This document shows positions 20,164-29,977 of a stretch of DNA of 64,000 nt, in pieces; within the stretch, counting starts at the first letter, position 1; each line of letters starts with the position of its first letter. The stretch is from contig NZ_CP017174.1 of NCBI RefSeq assembly GCF_006402735.1, positions 6,366,001-6,430,000 of the forward strand, given 5' to 3'. The translations under genes and the position numbers were made by a program. The DNA is from Myxococcus xanthus (GTDB lineage: Bacteria; Myxococcota; Myxococcia; Myxococcales; Myxococcaceae). Below the pieces are notes generated by a model. It made no database searches and had not been told where the DNA came from. It saw only the letters and a program-made list of their open reading frames with translations.

Positions 20164-22014
20164 TCAGTAGGGCTGCAGGTCGTATTCGGCCTGCAGCTTG
20201 GAGATGAGCCCGTCCACCACCGCGGTGTCCGAGGTGTGGAACCCCCACGTCGCTCCGTGGCCCCGCCGCTGGATGAGCGCGTAGGCCGCGTTCTCGGAGA
20301 GCCAGAGGATGAACTCGTGCCGTGCGATGCGGTCGTCGCCTTCCAGGAACACGGGCGTCAGCGCGGGGTGTGACTCCAGGTCGACGCGGCGGCCCAGCAG
20401 GTAGATGCGCGACGCCAAATCTGGCGGCGCGGACTCCAGCCCGGCGGCGATGTTCAGGTCCGTGCGAATCTCCGGCCCGCCTACGTACAGCAGGCCGCGC
20501 GAGCCTGGGTCTCGCATCATCTCCCGGGCAATCTCCGCCTGGAGTTCGTCGAAGAGCACGTCGGACACCTTGCCCCGGCGGCTCGGCTCGGAGCGCTCGT
20601 CCACCGGCAACCGGGGGCTGTTCGGCGTGCCCAGCAGCAGGTCCACCTCGTCCCAGAAGGGCAGCCCGTCCAGCATCAGCCGGCGCTGCAACGACGCGCG
20701 CCGCTCGTCCATGCGGCGGCGGCAGCGGTGCACCAGCTCGTCGAAGTCCTCGCCGTCCTTGGGGAAGGTGCTGGCCCCGCCCACCATCGCCAGCGGGAGG
20801 CGCTGGTCCACCTCCATGGCCTCGGGCTCCTCGCGCACGGCGGCCACCGCGCGGCGCACGAACATCAGCGCCCCGAAGAAGTCCGTCTCCGGCAGCAGGA
20901 GGTAGAACTCCTGGTCGCTCGCCTTCGCGATGACGTCCGAGTCGCGGATGATCTTGCTGAGCGCCTTGATGATGCCGCGCACCGCCTTCTTCGCGTCCGC
21001 CGCGCCCTGGCGCACGCGCACCAGCGGCAGGTTGTCGATGGAGAAGGTCAGCAGGGAGAACGTCCGCCCGTAGCGCCGGGCCTTGTAGATCTCCTTGGAC
21101 GCGTAGTCGGTGAAGTAGCTGAGGTTGTACGCCGCCGTCTCGCGGTCTCTCAGGCCCAGGCGCTGGAGCGCGAGCATCTTCCGGCCGTTCTTCAGGCCCA
21201 CCGCCGCGAAGTCACCCAGCACGCGGGCATCGCGCGAATGCTCGGGCCGGAAGTCTCCCGACAACGGGTCGGAGAGCTGCGCCAACCCGACGATTTCCCC
21301 CGACGCCACCAGGGGCACGTACATCACCGACGAGCGCTCGTCGCGGGCCAGCCACGGCTGGGCCTCTCGCAGCCGTCCGGACAGCGGCCCTTCCGGGCTC
21401 ATCTTCTCCGCGAGGAACTGCCGGTCCAACAGTCCGCGGTAGGCCCGCAGCACCAGGTCTCCCCGGTCGTCCACCACCCACAGCGCGGCGCTCTGCGCGT
21501 CGCAGATGGCCGCCAGCTCCGAGGTGAGCCGCTCCTGGAGCCACTCCAGGTCGGGATGGGACAGGAGCTCCAGGCAGCGCTGGTGCAGGTTGTGGAAGCG
21601 AGCGAACTCCAGGTTCTCATCGCGAAGCTGCGTCCGTTCGCGGCGCAGGGACGCGCGCTCCAGCGCCCGGTCCACGGCGAGCAGCATGTCGTTGGCGTCC
21701 ACCGGCTTGGTGAGACAGTCCGCCGCGCCCGAGCGCAGCGCCACCTCCGAGTTCCGGATGTCGGTGCGATGGCTGACGAGGATGACCTCCTGGTCGGGGT
21801 CCCGCTCGCGCAGGCGCGCGGTGAGGGCGAAGCCGTCCACGCCCGGCATCACCACGTCGGTGATGACCAGGTCGAACGGCGTGCGTGCCGCCTCTTCGAG
21901 CGCGAGCGTTGCGTTCTCCACGGCCACCACGCGATGCCCGTTATGCGTGAGCAAGTCGCTGGCGAGCTGACGGAAGAACAGGTCGTCGTCGACGACGAGG
22001 ATGGGTCCGGCCAC
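20164..22014 (-). CDS. Response regulator with GAF and degenerate GGDEF-like domain
   Basis: A 616-residue protein. The receiver domain at 1-120 is intact (VVDDDLFFRQL, phospho-Asp in DLVITDVVMPG, Lys in LTKPVD). A linking helix leads to a GAF domain (about 150-300). A diguanylate-cyclase-like domain follows (about 315-460: GRTFSLLTFSIDNL, IIRDSDVIAKASDQEFYLLLPET). The catalytic GGDEF is replaced by ASDQE, so cyclic-di-GMP synthesis is not expected; the domain may sense nucleotides or bind protein. The C-terminal 150 residues are unassigned. It lies directly upstream of the DUF4388 regulator and 38 bp downstream of dapF. Confidence 0.86.
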   Translation of the reverse strand: MAGPILVVDDDLFFRQLASDLLTHNGHRVVAVENATLALEEAARTPFDLVITDVVMPGVDGFALTARLRERDPDQEVILVSHRTDIRNSEVALRSGAADCLTKPVDANDMLLAVDRALERASLRRERTQLRDENLEFARFHNLHQRCLELLSHPDLEWLQERLTSELAAICDAQSAALWVVDDRGDLVLRAYRGLLDRQFLAEKMSPEGPLSGRLREAQPWLARDERSSVMYVPLVASGEIVGLAQLSDPLSGDFRPEHSRDARVLGDFAAVGLKNGRKMLALQRLGLRDRETAAYNLSYFTDYASKEIYKARRYGRTFSLLTFSIDNLPLVRVRQGAADAKKAVRGIIKALSKIIRDSDVIAKASDQEFYLLLPETDFFGALMFVRRAVAAVREEPEAMEVDQRLPLAMVGGASTFPKDGEDFDELVHRCRRRMDERRASLQRRLMLDGLPFWDEVDLLLGTPNSPRLPVDERSEPSRRGKVSDVLFDELQAEIAREMMRDPGSRGLLYVGGPEIRTDLNIAAGLESAPPDLASRIYLLGRRVDLESHPALTPVFLEGDDRIARHEFILWLSENAAYALIQRRGHGATWGFHTSDTAVVDGLISKLQAEYDLQPY

Positions 22015-22052
22015 GGCGCGTTCTGACCTGGGGGCGAGAGGAACGCGGGAGG

Positions 22053-22904
22053 TTACCGGCCCGAGGGAACCGCGACAACGCCCTCGAAGACGAAGGCCAC
22101 GGGTCCACGGAGGCGGATGTCGGACAGGTCGGCGGGGACGCGGATGCGCAGGTCTCCCCCTGGCAGGGTGACGCGCAGCCAGGCATCGGCCGGGAGCCGT
22201 TTGGCCAGCACGGCGGCCACGGCGGACGCGCAGGCGCCCGTCCCACAGGCCTGGGTGAGGCCGCAGCCTCGCTCCCAGACCACCACGGTGAGGCCGTCCG
22301 AGTCCACACGGACGAACTCCACGTTGGTGCGATCCGGGAAGGACGGGTGCCGCTCCAGCAAGGGCCCCAGGCGCGAGGCGTCTTCCAGCGGCTGGTCCAG
22401 GAGGACCATGTGGGGATTGCCCATGCTCACCGCGTAGGCGCGCAGGTGCGGATGACCCGGCACGAAGGCATCCAGGAAGGGCTGGCCGGTGACGCCCGAA
22501 GGCAGGTTGGGGGCGACCAGCCGGGCGGGGCCCATGGAGATGTCCACGGCCACCACGCCGCCCTCGCCATACGAGGGGTAGCAGGTGAGCACGCCCGCCC
22601 CGGTCTCCACGTCGAGGTGGCCCGGCGTCTGGCCCGAGTCATCCACCAGGAACTTCACCGCGCAGCGCAGGCCGTTGCCGCACATCTCCGCGATGCTGCC
22701 GTCCGCGTTGTGTACGACCATGCGGGCGACGCCACGCTCGGAGGGCAGCAGCGCCAGCACGCCGTCCCCGCCGATGCCCAGGCGCCGGTCGCACATCCAC
22801 CGCGACGTGGCGGCGTCGATGTCCTCGCCGGAGCCGCGCCGGTCCAGCACGACGAAGTCATTGCCCAGGCCCTGATACTTGAAGATGCGCTCGCGAGCTT
22901 CCAC
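22053..22904 (-). CDS. dapF: Diaminopimelate epimerase
   Basis: Converts LL- to meso-diaminopimelate for lysine and peptidoglycan synthesis in the cytoplasm. The 283 residues are the usual length. The two catalytic cysteines are in MCGNGLRC and QACGTGACAS, and the substrate-binding GLGNDFVVLD and GIGGDGVLAL blocks are intact. The GTG start at 22904 opens MEARERIFKYQGLGNDF. It is 24 bp downstream of the coiled-coil gene and 38 bp upstream of the two response-regulator genes, all on the minus strand, so one long transcript is possible. Confidence 0.97.
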   Translation of the reverse strand: MEARERIFKYQGLGNDFVVLDRRGSGEDIDAATSRWMCDRRLGIGGDGVLALLPSERGVARMVVHNADGSIAEMCGNGLRCAVKFLVDDSGQTPGHLDVETGAGVLTCYPSYGEGGVVAVDISMGPARLVAPNLPSGVTGQPFLDAFVPGHPHLRAYAVSMGNPHMVLLDQPLEDASRLGPLLERHPSFPDRTNVEFVRVDSDGLTVVVWERGCGLTQACGTGACASAVAAVLAKRLPADAWLRVTLPGGDLRIRVPADLSDIRLRGPVAFVFEGVVAVPSGR

Positions 22905-22928
22905 GGGCGCAATCCTATTCGCGAGCGG

Positions 22929-25900
22929 CTATTCGCGCTCGTCCGGCTTCGGGGGCGTTTTCTGGGGCGGCAGGTCCAGCGCGGGCACCGCGCCTCGGGG
23001 ACGCCGAGCCGGGGCCTTGGCGCCCTGCTCCGTCCCAGCTGGGGGGACCAGCTCGTTCCGGGCCGGCTCGGGCGCGTCCAATAGGGCGAAGCTGTCCGCG
23101 CGGGACGCCGGCCGCTGCGCCGCGGCCAGTTCGGCCTCGCGGTCCGCGAGCTTCTGCTGGAGGTCTTCCACCAGGGATTGGAGGAGCTCCATCTCCGCGG
23201 CCATCTCCAGCACGTCCTCGGGCTGGGAGGACACCTTGAGGGACTCCACGGCGGACAGGAGTTCGGCGCGCTCCACCTCCAGCGCGTCCACGCGGGCCTT
23301 CTGGGACTGGAACTGGGCTTCGAGGCCCCGGAGCTGTTCATCGAGCTGGGAGCGCTCGGTCTGGAGCAATGCGAGCTGCCCGGCAGCGCTGCCGTCGTGA
23401 CTCTGGAGCTGCTGCGTGGCCACTTCGAGCGCCTGGGACAGGCGGGTGCGCTCGGCGCGCTCGGCGTCGAGGATTCGGACAGCGTCGGTGGACGCGGCTT
23501 CCAGGGCGGTGACGCGGCCTTCGAGGCGGACCCGGGCTGCGCGGGCGACGGACAGGTCGGACTGGAGGCGCTCGCGGTCGGAGTCCGCACGGGCGAGGCG
23601 CTCCTGGGCGGACTGAAGCGTGGCCGCGCGCTCCGTGGCGGCGGCCAGGTCGGCGCGGAGCACATCGAGCTGGGACGTGAGCTCGGCGACGTGGGATTCC
23701 AGGGTGGCCCTGTCGGCGTGGGCACGTTCAGCGGTGTCGGAGAGCAGGGCCGCGCGCTCGCTGGCCTCTGCCAGTTGCGCGTTGAATCGCGCTGAGGCAT
23801 CGGCGAGCCGCGATTCCAGCTCCGCTTGCTGTGCTTCGAGTCGAGCGTTGAGGTCCGCCAGCCGGGTCTCCGACTCAGCGCGCTGTGCCTCGGCGTGGGC
23901 CACGGCTTCCGCGAGCCGGGCCTCCAGTTCGCCACGCTGCGCCTCGGAGCTGGCCACGGCGGCGGCCAACTGAGCCTCCAGCGCGCCTCGCTGTGCATCT
24001 GCGTGGACCGTGACTTCCGCCAGCTGGGTCTCCAGCGCCGTGCGTTCGGCCTCGGTGCGAGCAGCAGCCTCCGCGAACTGCTGCCCCGCCTCCACACGTA
24101 GAGCATCGGAACGAGAGACAGCTTCCGCGAGCTGCGCTTCGAGTTCGGAGCGCTGGGCGTTGGAACGCGCGACGGCTTCCGCGAGCTGCGCTTCAAGTTC
24201 GGCGCGCTGAGCATCAGAACGCGTGACGGCGTCCGCGAGCTTCCCTTCGAGTTGGGCGCGCTGGGCCTCCAGCTCGCTACGGGCGCGCGTCAGTCCATCG
24301 GCTGAGTCCGTGAGCTGGGCCTCCAGCGCGTTCGCCCTCGCCTGCTCCGTGGCGGCGGCCTCGGTCGCGCGGGCCAGTTCGTTTCGCAGCGTCTCCAGCG
24401 CGGCACGCTCGGCTTCGAGCGAGTTCTCCATCGCGGTGGCCTTGCCCGCGAAACGTCGCGCCGTCTCGAGCTGCACCATGAGCAACTCGGCGTTTTCCCG
24501 CTGCGCCGCGAGCCGGTCCTGCGCATCCACCAACTCGGCATCGAGCCGGGCGATGTGCATGCCCCGCTCGTGCAGGGCCGCCATCGCGCGCTGGAGCTGT
24601 GCCCCCAGGCGCATGCTCTCCTGCCGCGCCGCTCCAAGATGCGCCAGCTCCTGCTGCGCCGCGGCCAAGGCCGTCCGTTCGCGGTCTCGCTCCGCCGCCA
24701 GCGCTTCGATTTCGCCCTGCTGCCGCTCCGCCCGAGCAAGCGCGTCGTCCAGCTCACGCTCGACCGAGGAGAGCCGCTCCTGCGCGGCGGCTTCCTGCCG
24801 GGTCAGCGCCTCGCGAGCCTCGGTGGCGGCCTCGCTGACACGGCCCGCCTCCGCCTCACGCTCCGCGACCTGTTCACGCAGCTGGGCGACCTGCGTCTCC
24901 AGCGCCCCGATGATTCCCGCACGCTCGGCGAGCTGGGCATCCGCCGCGCTCCGAGCCGACTCCAGGTCCGCCAGGGCCTGAGCCAACGAGACCGCACGCG
25001 CCGCGTCCGACTCCTGCGCCGCGCGCGCCTCCGAGAGCCGGGACTCCAACGCCGAGCGCTGTTCCTTCGCGGTGTCGTCCGCCCACGCCCGCTCCGACTC
25101 CAGGCGCGTCACGGTATCGCGCAACTCCTGCTCGCGCACCTCTGCCGCCAGGCGCTGCGCTTCGAGCGCGCGCTCCTGCTCAGCCATGACACGTTCGGCG
25201 GCAGCCAGTCGCTCCTGCCGGGCCTGGTCGCGCTCGGACGTCTCCGTGCGCAGCGATTGCAGCGCGGACTCCGCATCGGCTCGCGTGCGCTGCTCGGTTT
25301 CGAGCAACGTGCGGGCCTGCGCCAACGAGGCTTCGGCCTCGGCACGGCCCTGCTGCTCGGACTCCAGTTCCGAGCGAGTCTGTCCAAGCGCGGCACCGGT
25401 ATCGGCGCGAGTCTGCTGCTCCGCTTCGAGCGTCGCACGCGACTGCGCCAGTGCAGACTCAGCCTGAGCGCGAGCCTGTTGCTCCGCGGCAAGTGCCTCA
25501 CGGGCCTGGGCCAGGGCGGCCTCGATGGCCGCGCGAGCCTGCTGCTCCGCCGTGAGCGCGGACACAGTCTCGCTCCGAGCCTGCTGCTCCGCCGTGAGCG
25601 TCTCACGAGACCGCGCCAAGGCGGTCTCGAGCTCGATGAGCGTCTGCTGTTCCGCCGTCAGCGACTCGCGCGACTGAGCCAGGGCCGTCTCAAGGCCGGC
25701 CCGAGCCTGTTGCTCCGCCGTCAGCGCCGCGCGAGCCTGGGCCAGAACGGACTCGGTCTCCGAGCGAGCCTGTTGCTCCACCTCAAGTGCCGCGCGAGCC
25801 TGAGCCAGAACGGACTCGGTCTCCGAGCGAGCCTGTTGCTCCGCCGCAACCGCCTCACGGGTCCGCGCCAGGGCAGACGCGGTCTCCACCCGAACCTGCT

Positions 25901-28900
25901 GCTCAGCCGCGAACGCCTCGCGCGACTCCGCCAGCACGGCTTCGGTCTCGGCGCGCGTCTGCTTTTCCGCCGTCAACGCAGCACGCGCCTCGGCCAGGGA
26001 CGCTTCGGCATCGGCCAGCGACTGCTGTTCCGCCCCGAGCGTCGCACGGAGTTGAGCCAGCGCAGCTTCCGCCCCCGAGCGAGCCTGCTGCTCCACCCCA
26101 AGCAGGCCCTGCACGCGAGACAGCTCGGCCTCGCCATCACCGCGCCCCTGGCGTTCGACGTCCAGGTCCGCACGAGCCTGGGCCAGCGCCTCACGCTCCG
26201 CGGCGAGCGCATCCTGAGCCCGGGCACGCTCCTCGCGCTCGGAAGCCGCCTCGGCCTGAAGCCGGGTGACGACCTCATCCGCGCCGAAGGCCCGCTCCCG
26301 CATCGCGGTGAGCTCCGCGGCCAGCCGCTCTCGCTCCTCACGTTCGGAAGCAAGCGCCGCCTGGCCCCGAGCCTCGTGCCGAGCCAGCGCCTCCTGGGCC
26401 GAAACAAGCTCCGCCTCGGCCCGTGCACGCAGCGCCAGCGCCTCATCCAGGCGAGCCTGAACCCCGACAAGCGAATCCTCCGCCTGAGCTCGCCGCTCCG
26501 CCTCCGCCGCATGAAGGCCCTGGGCCGAAGAGAGCGCCGCCTCCAACCGCGCGCGCTCCTGCCCCTCCACTTGAAGCAGCGCCTGCGCATCCCCGAGCGC
26601 CGCTTCCCACCGAGCGCGCCGCTCCTCCTCGGAAGCAAGCGCATCCCGAACCTGGGTCAGCGTCTGGCGTGCCTCATCCAGTCCAGCCCGAGTCTCCGCG
26701 AGCGTCGCCTCGGCGTCGCTGCGCCGCGCCTGCTCGGCCTCGAGCTGCGCACGCAGCGCCTCCAATGCCCGGGCCCGCCCCTCCTGCTCGGAGTCCAGCG
26801 AGGTCCGGATCTCCGCCAGGGAGTCCTCCAGCGCCGTGCGCCGAGCAACCTCCGCATCCAACGCCTCACGGGTCCGCGAGAGCATGGCCTCGGCGTCCGT
26901 CAGTCGCTGCGCCGCGCCCTCCAGCTTCCCACGCGCCAGCCGCAGCGCCTCTTCCACCGCGGCCCGGGCCTCACGCTCCGAATCCAGCTCCCCCCGAACG
27001 CGCCCGAGCTGCTCCTCCGACACCTGCCATTCCAGGTGCGCGGACTCCAGCTCCTCACGGGCGGCCTGAAGCGCGGACTCCAACTCCGCCGCGCGCTCCG
27101 AGGACTGCCGCCCCGTCCGAGCGTGCGAGGAAGCCTCGGCCTCCAGCTCCACCACGCGCCGGACCAGGGCCGCGCGCTCCTCCGCCAGTTCCTGCCGCCG
27201 GGCCTCGACCTCCCCCTTCGCGGAGACCTCATCAAGGACCTGCTGCTCCAGCGCCGTCGCTCGCGCCCGCTCGTCCTCCAGCTCGCGCTCCAGCGACGTC
27301 AGCCGGGACTCGAGTTCGGTCCGTTCCGACTCCAGCGCCTGCCCCAGGCGCTCCTCGGCCCGAGCGCGCTCCGCTTCAAGCGCCTCCAGCCGCTGCGAGG
27401 CCTGATGAAGCGACTCCTCCCACTTCTGCGCCGTGGCCCGCGCGGAAGCCTCCGCGTGCGTCAGGGCCTCCACCTCCTGGCCCAGGCGGGACTGCGACTC
27501 GCGAGCGGCGGCCAGCTCCGTCTCCAGGCCCCGGACCTCCGCCTGAAGCGACTCCAGCCGCGACTCCGCGTCCTTCCGAGCCCCCTCCGCCGAGGCCGTC
27601 CGCTGCCGCGCGTCCACCAGCTCCCGAGCCGTGCGCGCCAGCTCCGCGTCCTTCACGGAGACGGCGGCGCCCGCGTCCCGGGACGTCTCCGCCGCCCGCG
27701 CCGCTTCGGCCTTCAGGTGCTCCACGGCCGCCAGGGCCGCCGAGTACTGCTCCGCGATGCGCAGCTCCCGCTCGCGCGCGGCCTCCGCGGCACGCCGGCG
27801 GTCCTCGGACTGCTCCACGGCGCGCTCGGCCCCCAGCCGGTCCCGCTCACGCTCGATGCGCAGCGTAGACTGCTCCTCCTGGAGATCCCGCACCTGCGTA
27901 TACGCCTGCGTCAGCCGCTCGCGAGCCTCCTCTAGAGAAGCCGCCGTCTCCTCCCGGCGAGCGCGCTCCAGCCGCAGGGACTCCTGCGCCGCCAACACCT
28001 GTACGCCCGCGTCCGCCTGGGCACGCTGCGCGGCCTCCACCTCCAGCCGCTGCGCCGCCAGCCGCCGGTCCGCGTCGGCCAGCCGCTCCTGCGCCACCTG
28101 GAGCTCCAGCTCGCGGCGCCGCAGCTTCCCGGACAGGTCGTCCCGCTCGCGCTGTGCCTCCTGGCTGCCCCGCGCCTGCTCCAACTGCGCGGTGAGCCGA
28201 GCCACCTCATCACGGGCCGTCTCCAAGGAGGGACGCAGCGACGCCGCCTCCGCCTCCCGGTCCGTCAGCTCCGCGCGGAGCTTCGTCAGCGACTCCTTCA
28301 GCCGGCCGCTGCGCTCCTCCCACGACTTCGCGCGAGCCACCACCTCATCGAGCTTGCCGCGCGTGAAGGCCAGCGGCTCGGGAGGCAGCTGCACCCAGGT
28401 CGGGTCCACCACGCGCGCCGGGTCCTGCCCCGCCACCACCAGGAAGTAGGCGGCCTCGCTGTGATTCACCAGGGTGCCGTCCACCTGGAGCCCTTCGCCC
28501 CGCTCGAAGGCGAGCTGGTAGCCCAGCACCGGGGACTGCGTGGCCACCTCCACATTGGCGAAGTGGACCGACAGGGCGTCCAGCAGCTGACCATAGGTGG
28601 GCGGCACACCCTCCTCGGCCTCCAGCAACTGGGGCAACGCGAGCCCCGCGACGTTGCGCAGGCCGCCCACGAGGAAGCCCTGCTTCGTCACCAGCCGCGC
28701 CAGCTCCGCCAGCAGCTCCGGCGCCTTCACGTACGGCGCCAGGTCCGCGACCAGCACCACATCGAAGCTGCCCGACTCGAAGTCGTCGTAGACGTTGGCC
28801 CGGAAGCGCAAGGCGGGACCGCCGTGCGCCTTTTGCGCGGCCTCGACCGCCGCTACATCCCTGTCGCACGACACGACTGCGCGCGCGCCTCTCTCCACGA

Positions 28901-29036
28901 GGAAGCGTGCGCTCTCGCCCCCGGTGGAGGCGACCGCATCGACTTCCAGGACCCGTCGACGGGCGAAGAGGCTCTCCGCGAAAATGTAGCGGGGCAGCAG
29001 TTCGCTGGGCCCCAAGCGGCGGAATGTGTGGTGCAT
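22929..29036 (-). CDS. Giant coiled-coil protein with N-terminal methyltransferase-like domain
   Basis: A 2035-residue cytoplasmic protein. Residues 1-240 have a class I methyltransferase fold (RRVLEVDAVASTGGESARFL, VVSCDRDVAAVEAAQ, SFDVVLVADLAPYV). The first glycine motif is degenerate, so catalysis is doubtful. From about 255 to 1950 the protein is almost unbroken coiled coil rich in Glu, Ala, Arg and Gln. One stretch repeats every 21 residues (EQQARSETESVLAQARAALTA type, about ten copies with one 14-residue copy). Another repeats every 18 residues (LEAQLAEAVARSNAQRSE type, about eight copies). The tail is Pro/Lys-rich. It resembles the large scaffolds used in myxobacterial motility and cell polarity, but I cannot assign a named orthologue. 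Confidence 0.88.
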   Translation of the reverse strand: MHHTFRRLGPSELLPRYIFAESLFARRRVLEVDAVASTGGESARFLVERGARAVVSCDRDVAAVEAAQKAHGGPALRFRANVYDDFESGSFDVVLVADLAPYVKAPELLAELARLVTKQGFLVGGLRNVAGLALPQLLEAEEGVPPTYGQLLDALSVHFANVEVATQSPVLGYQLAFERGEGLQVDGTLVNHSEAAYFLVVAGQDPARVVDPTWVQLPPEPLAFTRGKLDEVVARAKSWEERSGRLKESLTKLRAELTDREAEAASLRPSLETARDEVARLTAQLEQARGSQEAQRERDDLSGKLRRRELELQVAQERLADADRRLAAQRLEVEAAQRAQADAGVQVLAAQESLRLERARREETAASLEEARERLTQAYTQVRDLQEEQSTLRIERERDRLGAERAVEQSEDRRRAAEAARERELRIAEQYSAALAAVEHLKAEAARAAETSRDAGAAVSVKDAELARTARELVDARQRTASAEGARKDAESRLESLQAEVRGLETELAAARESQSRLGQEVEALTHAEASARATAQKWEESLHQASQRLEALEAERARAEERLGQALESERTELESRLTSLERELEDERARATALEQQVLDEVSAKGEVEARRQELAEERAALVRRVVELEAEASSHARTGRQSSERAAELESALQAAREELESAHLEWQVSEEQLGRVRGELDSEREARAAVEEALRLARGKLEGAAQRLTDAEAMLSRTREALDAEVARRTALEDSLAEIRTSLDSEQEGRARALEALRAQLEAEQARRSDAEATLAETRAGLDEARQTLTQVRDALASEEERRARWEAALGDAQALLQVEGQERARLEAALSSAQGLHAAEAERRAQAEDSLVGVQARLDEALALRARAEAELVSAQEALARHEARGQAALASEREERERLAAELTAMRERAFGADEVVTRLQAEAASEREERARAQDALAAEREALAQARADLDVERQGRGDGEAELSRVQGLLGVEQQARSGAEAALAQLRATLGAEQQSLADAEASLAEARAALTAEKQTRAETEAVLAESREAFAAEQQVRVETASALARTREAVAAEQQARSETESVLAQARAALEVEQQARSETESVLAQARAALTAEQQARAGLETALAQSRESLTAEQQTLIELETALARSRETLTAEQQARSETVSALTAEQQARAAIEAALAQAREALAAEQQARAQAESALAQSRATLEAEQQTRADTGAALGQTRSELESEQQGRAEAEASLAQARTLLETEQRTRADAESALQSLRTETSERDQARQERLAAAERVMAEQERALEAQRLAAEVREQELRDTVTRLESERAWADDTAKEQRSALESRLSEARAAQESDAARAVSLAQALADLESARSAADAQLAERAGIIGALETQVAQLREQVAEREAEAGRVSEAATEAREALTRQEAAAQERLSSVERELDDALARAERQQGEIEALAAERDRERTALAAAQQELAHLGAARQESMRLGAQLQRAMAALHERGMHIARLDAELVDAQDRLAAQRENAELLMVQLETARRFAGKATAMENSLEAERAALETLRNELARATEAAATEQARANALEAQLTDSADGLTRARSELEAQRAQLEGKLADAVTRSDAQRAELEAQLAEAVARSNAQRSELEAQLAEAVSRSDALRVEAGQQFAEAAARTEAERTALETQLAEVTVHADAQRGALEAQLAAAVASSEAQRGELEARLAEAVAHAEAQRAESETRLADLNARLEAQQAELESRLADASARFNAQLAEASERAALLSDTAERAHADRATLESHVAELTSQLDVLRADLAAATERAATLQSAQERLARADSDRERLQSDLSVARAARVRLEGRVTALEAASTDAVRILDAERAERTRLSQALEVATQQLQSHDGSAAGQLALLQTERSQLDEQLRGLEAQFQSQKARVDALEVERAELLSAVESLKVSSQPEDVLEMAAEMELLQSLVEDLQQKLADREAELAAAQRPASRADSFALLDAPEPARNELVPPAGTEQGAKAPARRPRGAVPALDLPPQKTPPKPDERE
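23780..24290 (-). repeat. 54-bp (18-residue) coding repeats in the coiled-coil gene
   Basis: About eight tandem units encode LEAQLAEAVARSNAQRSE-like segments, one every 18 residues. The period is 11+7, not a multiple of seven, so the supercoil should be locally unwound compared with the 21-residue region encoded at 25270-26060. Confidence 0.75.
25270..26060 (-). repeat. 63-bp (21-residue) coding repeats in the coiled-coil gene
   Basis: About ten or more tandem units encode EQQAR-x7-LAQAR-x-x-L-like segments, one every 21 residues (three heptads). One unit, near 25550-25600, has lost a heptad and is 14 residues long. GAGCCTGTTGCTCC-type strings recur at the unit boundaries, showing homogenisation at the DNA level. 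Confidence 0.8.
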
Positions 29037-29140
29037 CGGTGTGTTCGGGAGTGGGAGTATACCCCCGGGCAGGCGCGCCCCAAGTTAAGCGCCGGGGCTG
29101 GAAATGGGCCTCGCGCTCGCACGTCAGGAGGGCAGGCGAC

Positions 29141-29977
29141 ATGAACGGAACGGCACAACAGGGATTCGGCTATCGGGCGCGGCGTACCTTCACGCGGCTC
29201 CTCATCTTCACTCTCATCCTGGGCCTGGGCGGCGTGGTCGTCTTTCTCCTCTCCCAGCTCAACGCGCGCACCTTCACCCTGGCCCTCCATGACGGGCAGC
29301 TGGTGGTGATGAAGGGCCGCAACGCCCCCATGGGCGCGGTCCCCTACCGGACCGGGGACCCGCGGCTGGCGGACGCCTATGCGCCGGTCGCCATCGAAGG
29401 CCAGGACGTCTCGGCCCTCCTGACGCGCAAGTTCACCGACCGGGACGAGCTGGACCAGGCCCTGTTCCCCGTCCTGGAGGGACTGGCCCGCCCGCGCATC
29501 GCGTCGGACGAGCCGGCCCGGGTCGACCAGGGCCTCTACTACCTCCGGCGCGCGGAGAAGCTCTCCGGCATCACCGAGGAGCAGCGCCTGACGCTCCAGA
29601 AGCACATGGTGGACGTGGCCTACTACCAGGCCCGGCAGAAGCTGGAGGACGCCCGCCGGCTGGTCAGCGAGGCCCTCACCCAGCTCAAGCTGGCCGCGGA
29701 GAGCCAGAGCCGCCACGCGCGCAGCGCCAACCAGATGCTGTCCGCCGTGGCCCCGCCGGCCCGCGAGTTGGAGGATTCGCTGCGGCGGGCCGTGCACACC
29801 CTCAGCGGGCCCCAGGTGGCCCCCCAGACGCCGCCCCAGGCCGCGCCGCAGCCCGCCCCCACCGCGCCGCCCCCGGCCCCCACGCCGCAGCCAGAGACCA
29901 CCGGGGAGGCCCTGGACGAGGCCCCCCAGGCCCCCACCGGGACGGATGCGGGCGGTGTGGTTCCAACCCCTCCGTAG
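29141..29977 (+). CDS. Single-pass membrane protein of unknown function with Pro-rich tail
   Basis: A 278-residue protein divergent from the coiled-coil gene. The ATG at 29141 follows AGGAGGGCAGGCGAC. One transmembrane helix (about 19-41, LLIFTLILGLGGVVVFLL) is followed by a probably periplasmic domain of about 190 residues. That domain starts with a small beta motif (TFTLALHDGQLVVMKGR) and continues as long alpha helices with a TPR-like look (LYYLRRAEKLSGITEEQR). The last 60 residues are Pro/Ala-rich (QTPPQAAPQPAPTAPPP). I do not recognise the family. Confidence 0.8.
   Translation: MNGTAQQGFGYRARRTFTRLLIFTLILGLGGVVVFLLSQLNARTFTLALHDGQLVVMKGRNAPMGAVPYRTGDPRLADAYAPVAIEGQDVSALLTRKFTDRDELDQALFPVLEGLARPRIASDEPARVDQGLYYLRRAEKLSGITEEQRLTLQKHMVDVAYYQARQKLEDARRLVSEALTQLKLAAESQSRHARSANQMLSAVAPPARELEDSLRRAVHTLSGPQVAPQTPPQAAPQPAPTAPPPAPTPQPETTGEALDEAPQAPTGTDAGGVVPTPP

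Noticed and set aside
24555..27935. An 1126-codon plus-strand frame opposite the coiled-coil gene
   Set aside because: Arg/Leu-rich low-complexity translation of the complement of a repetitive coiled-coil gene; no start signal and no family.
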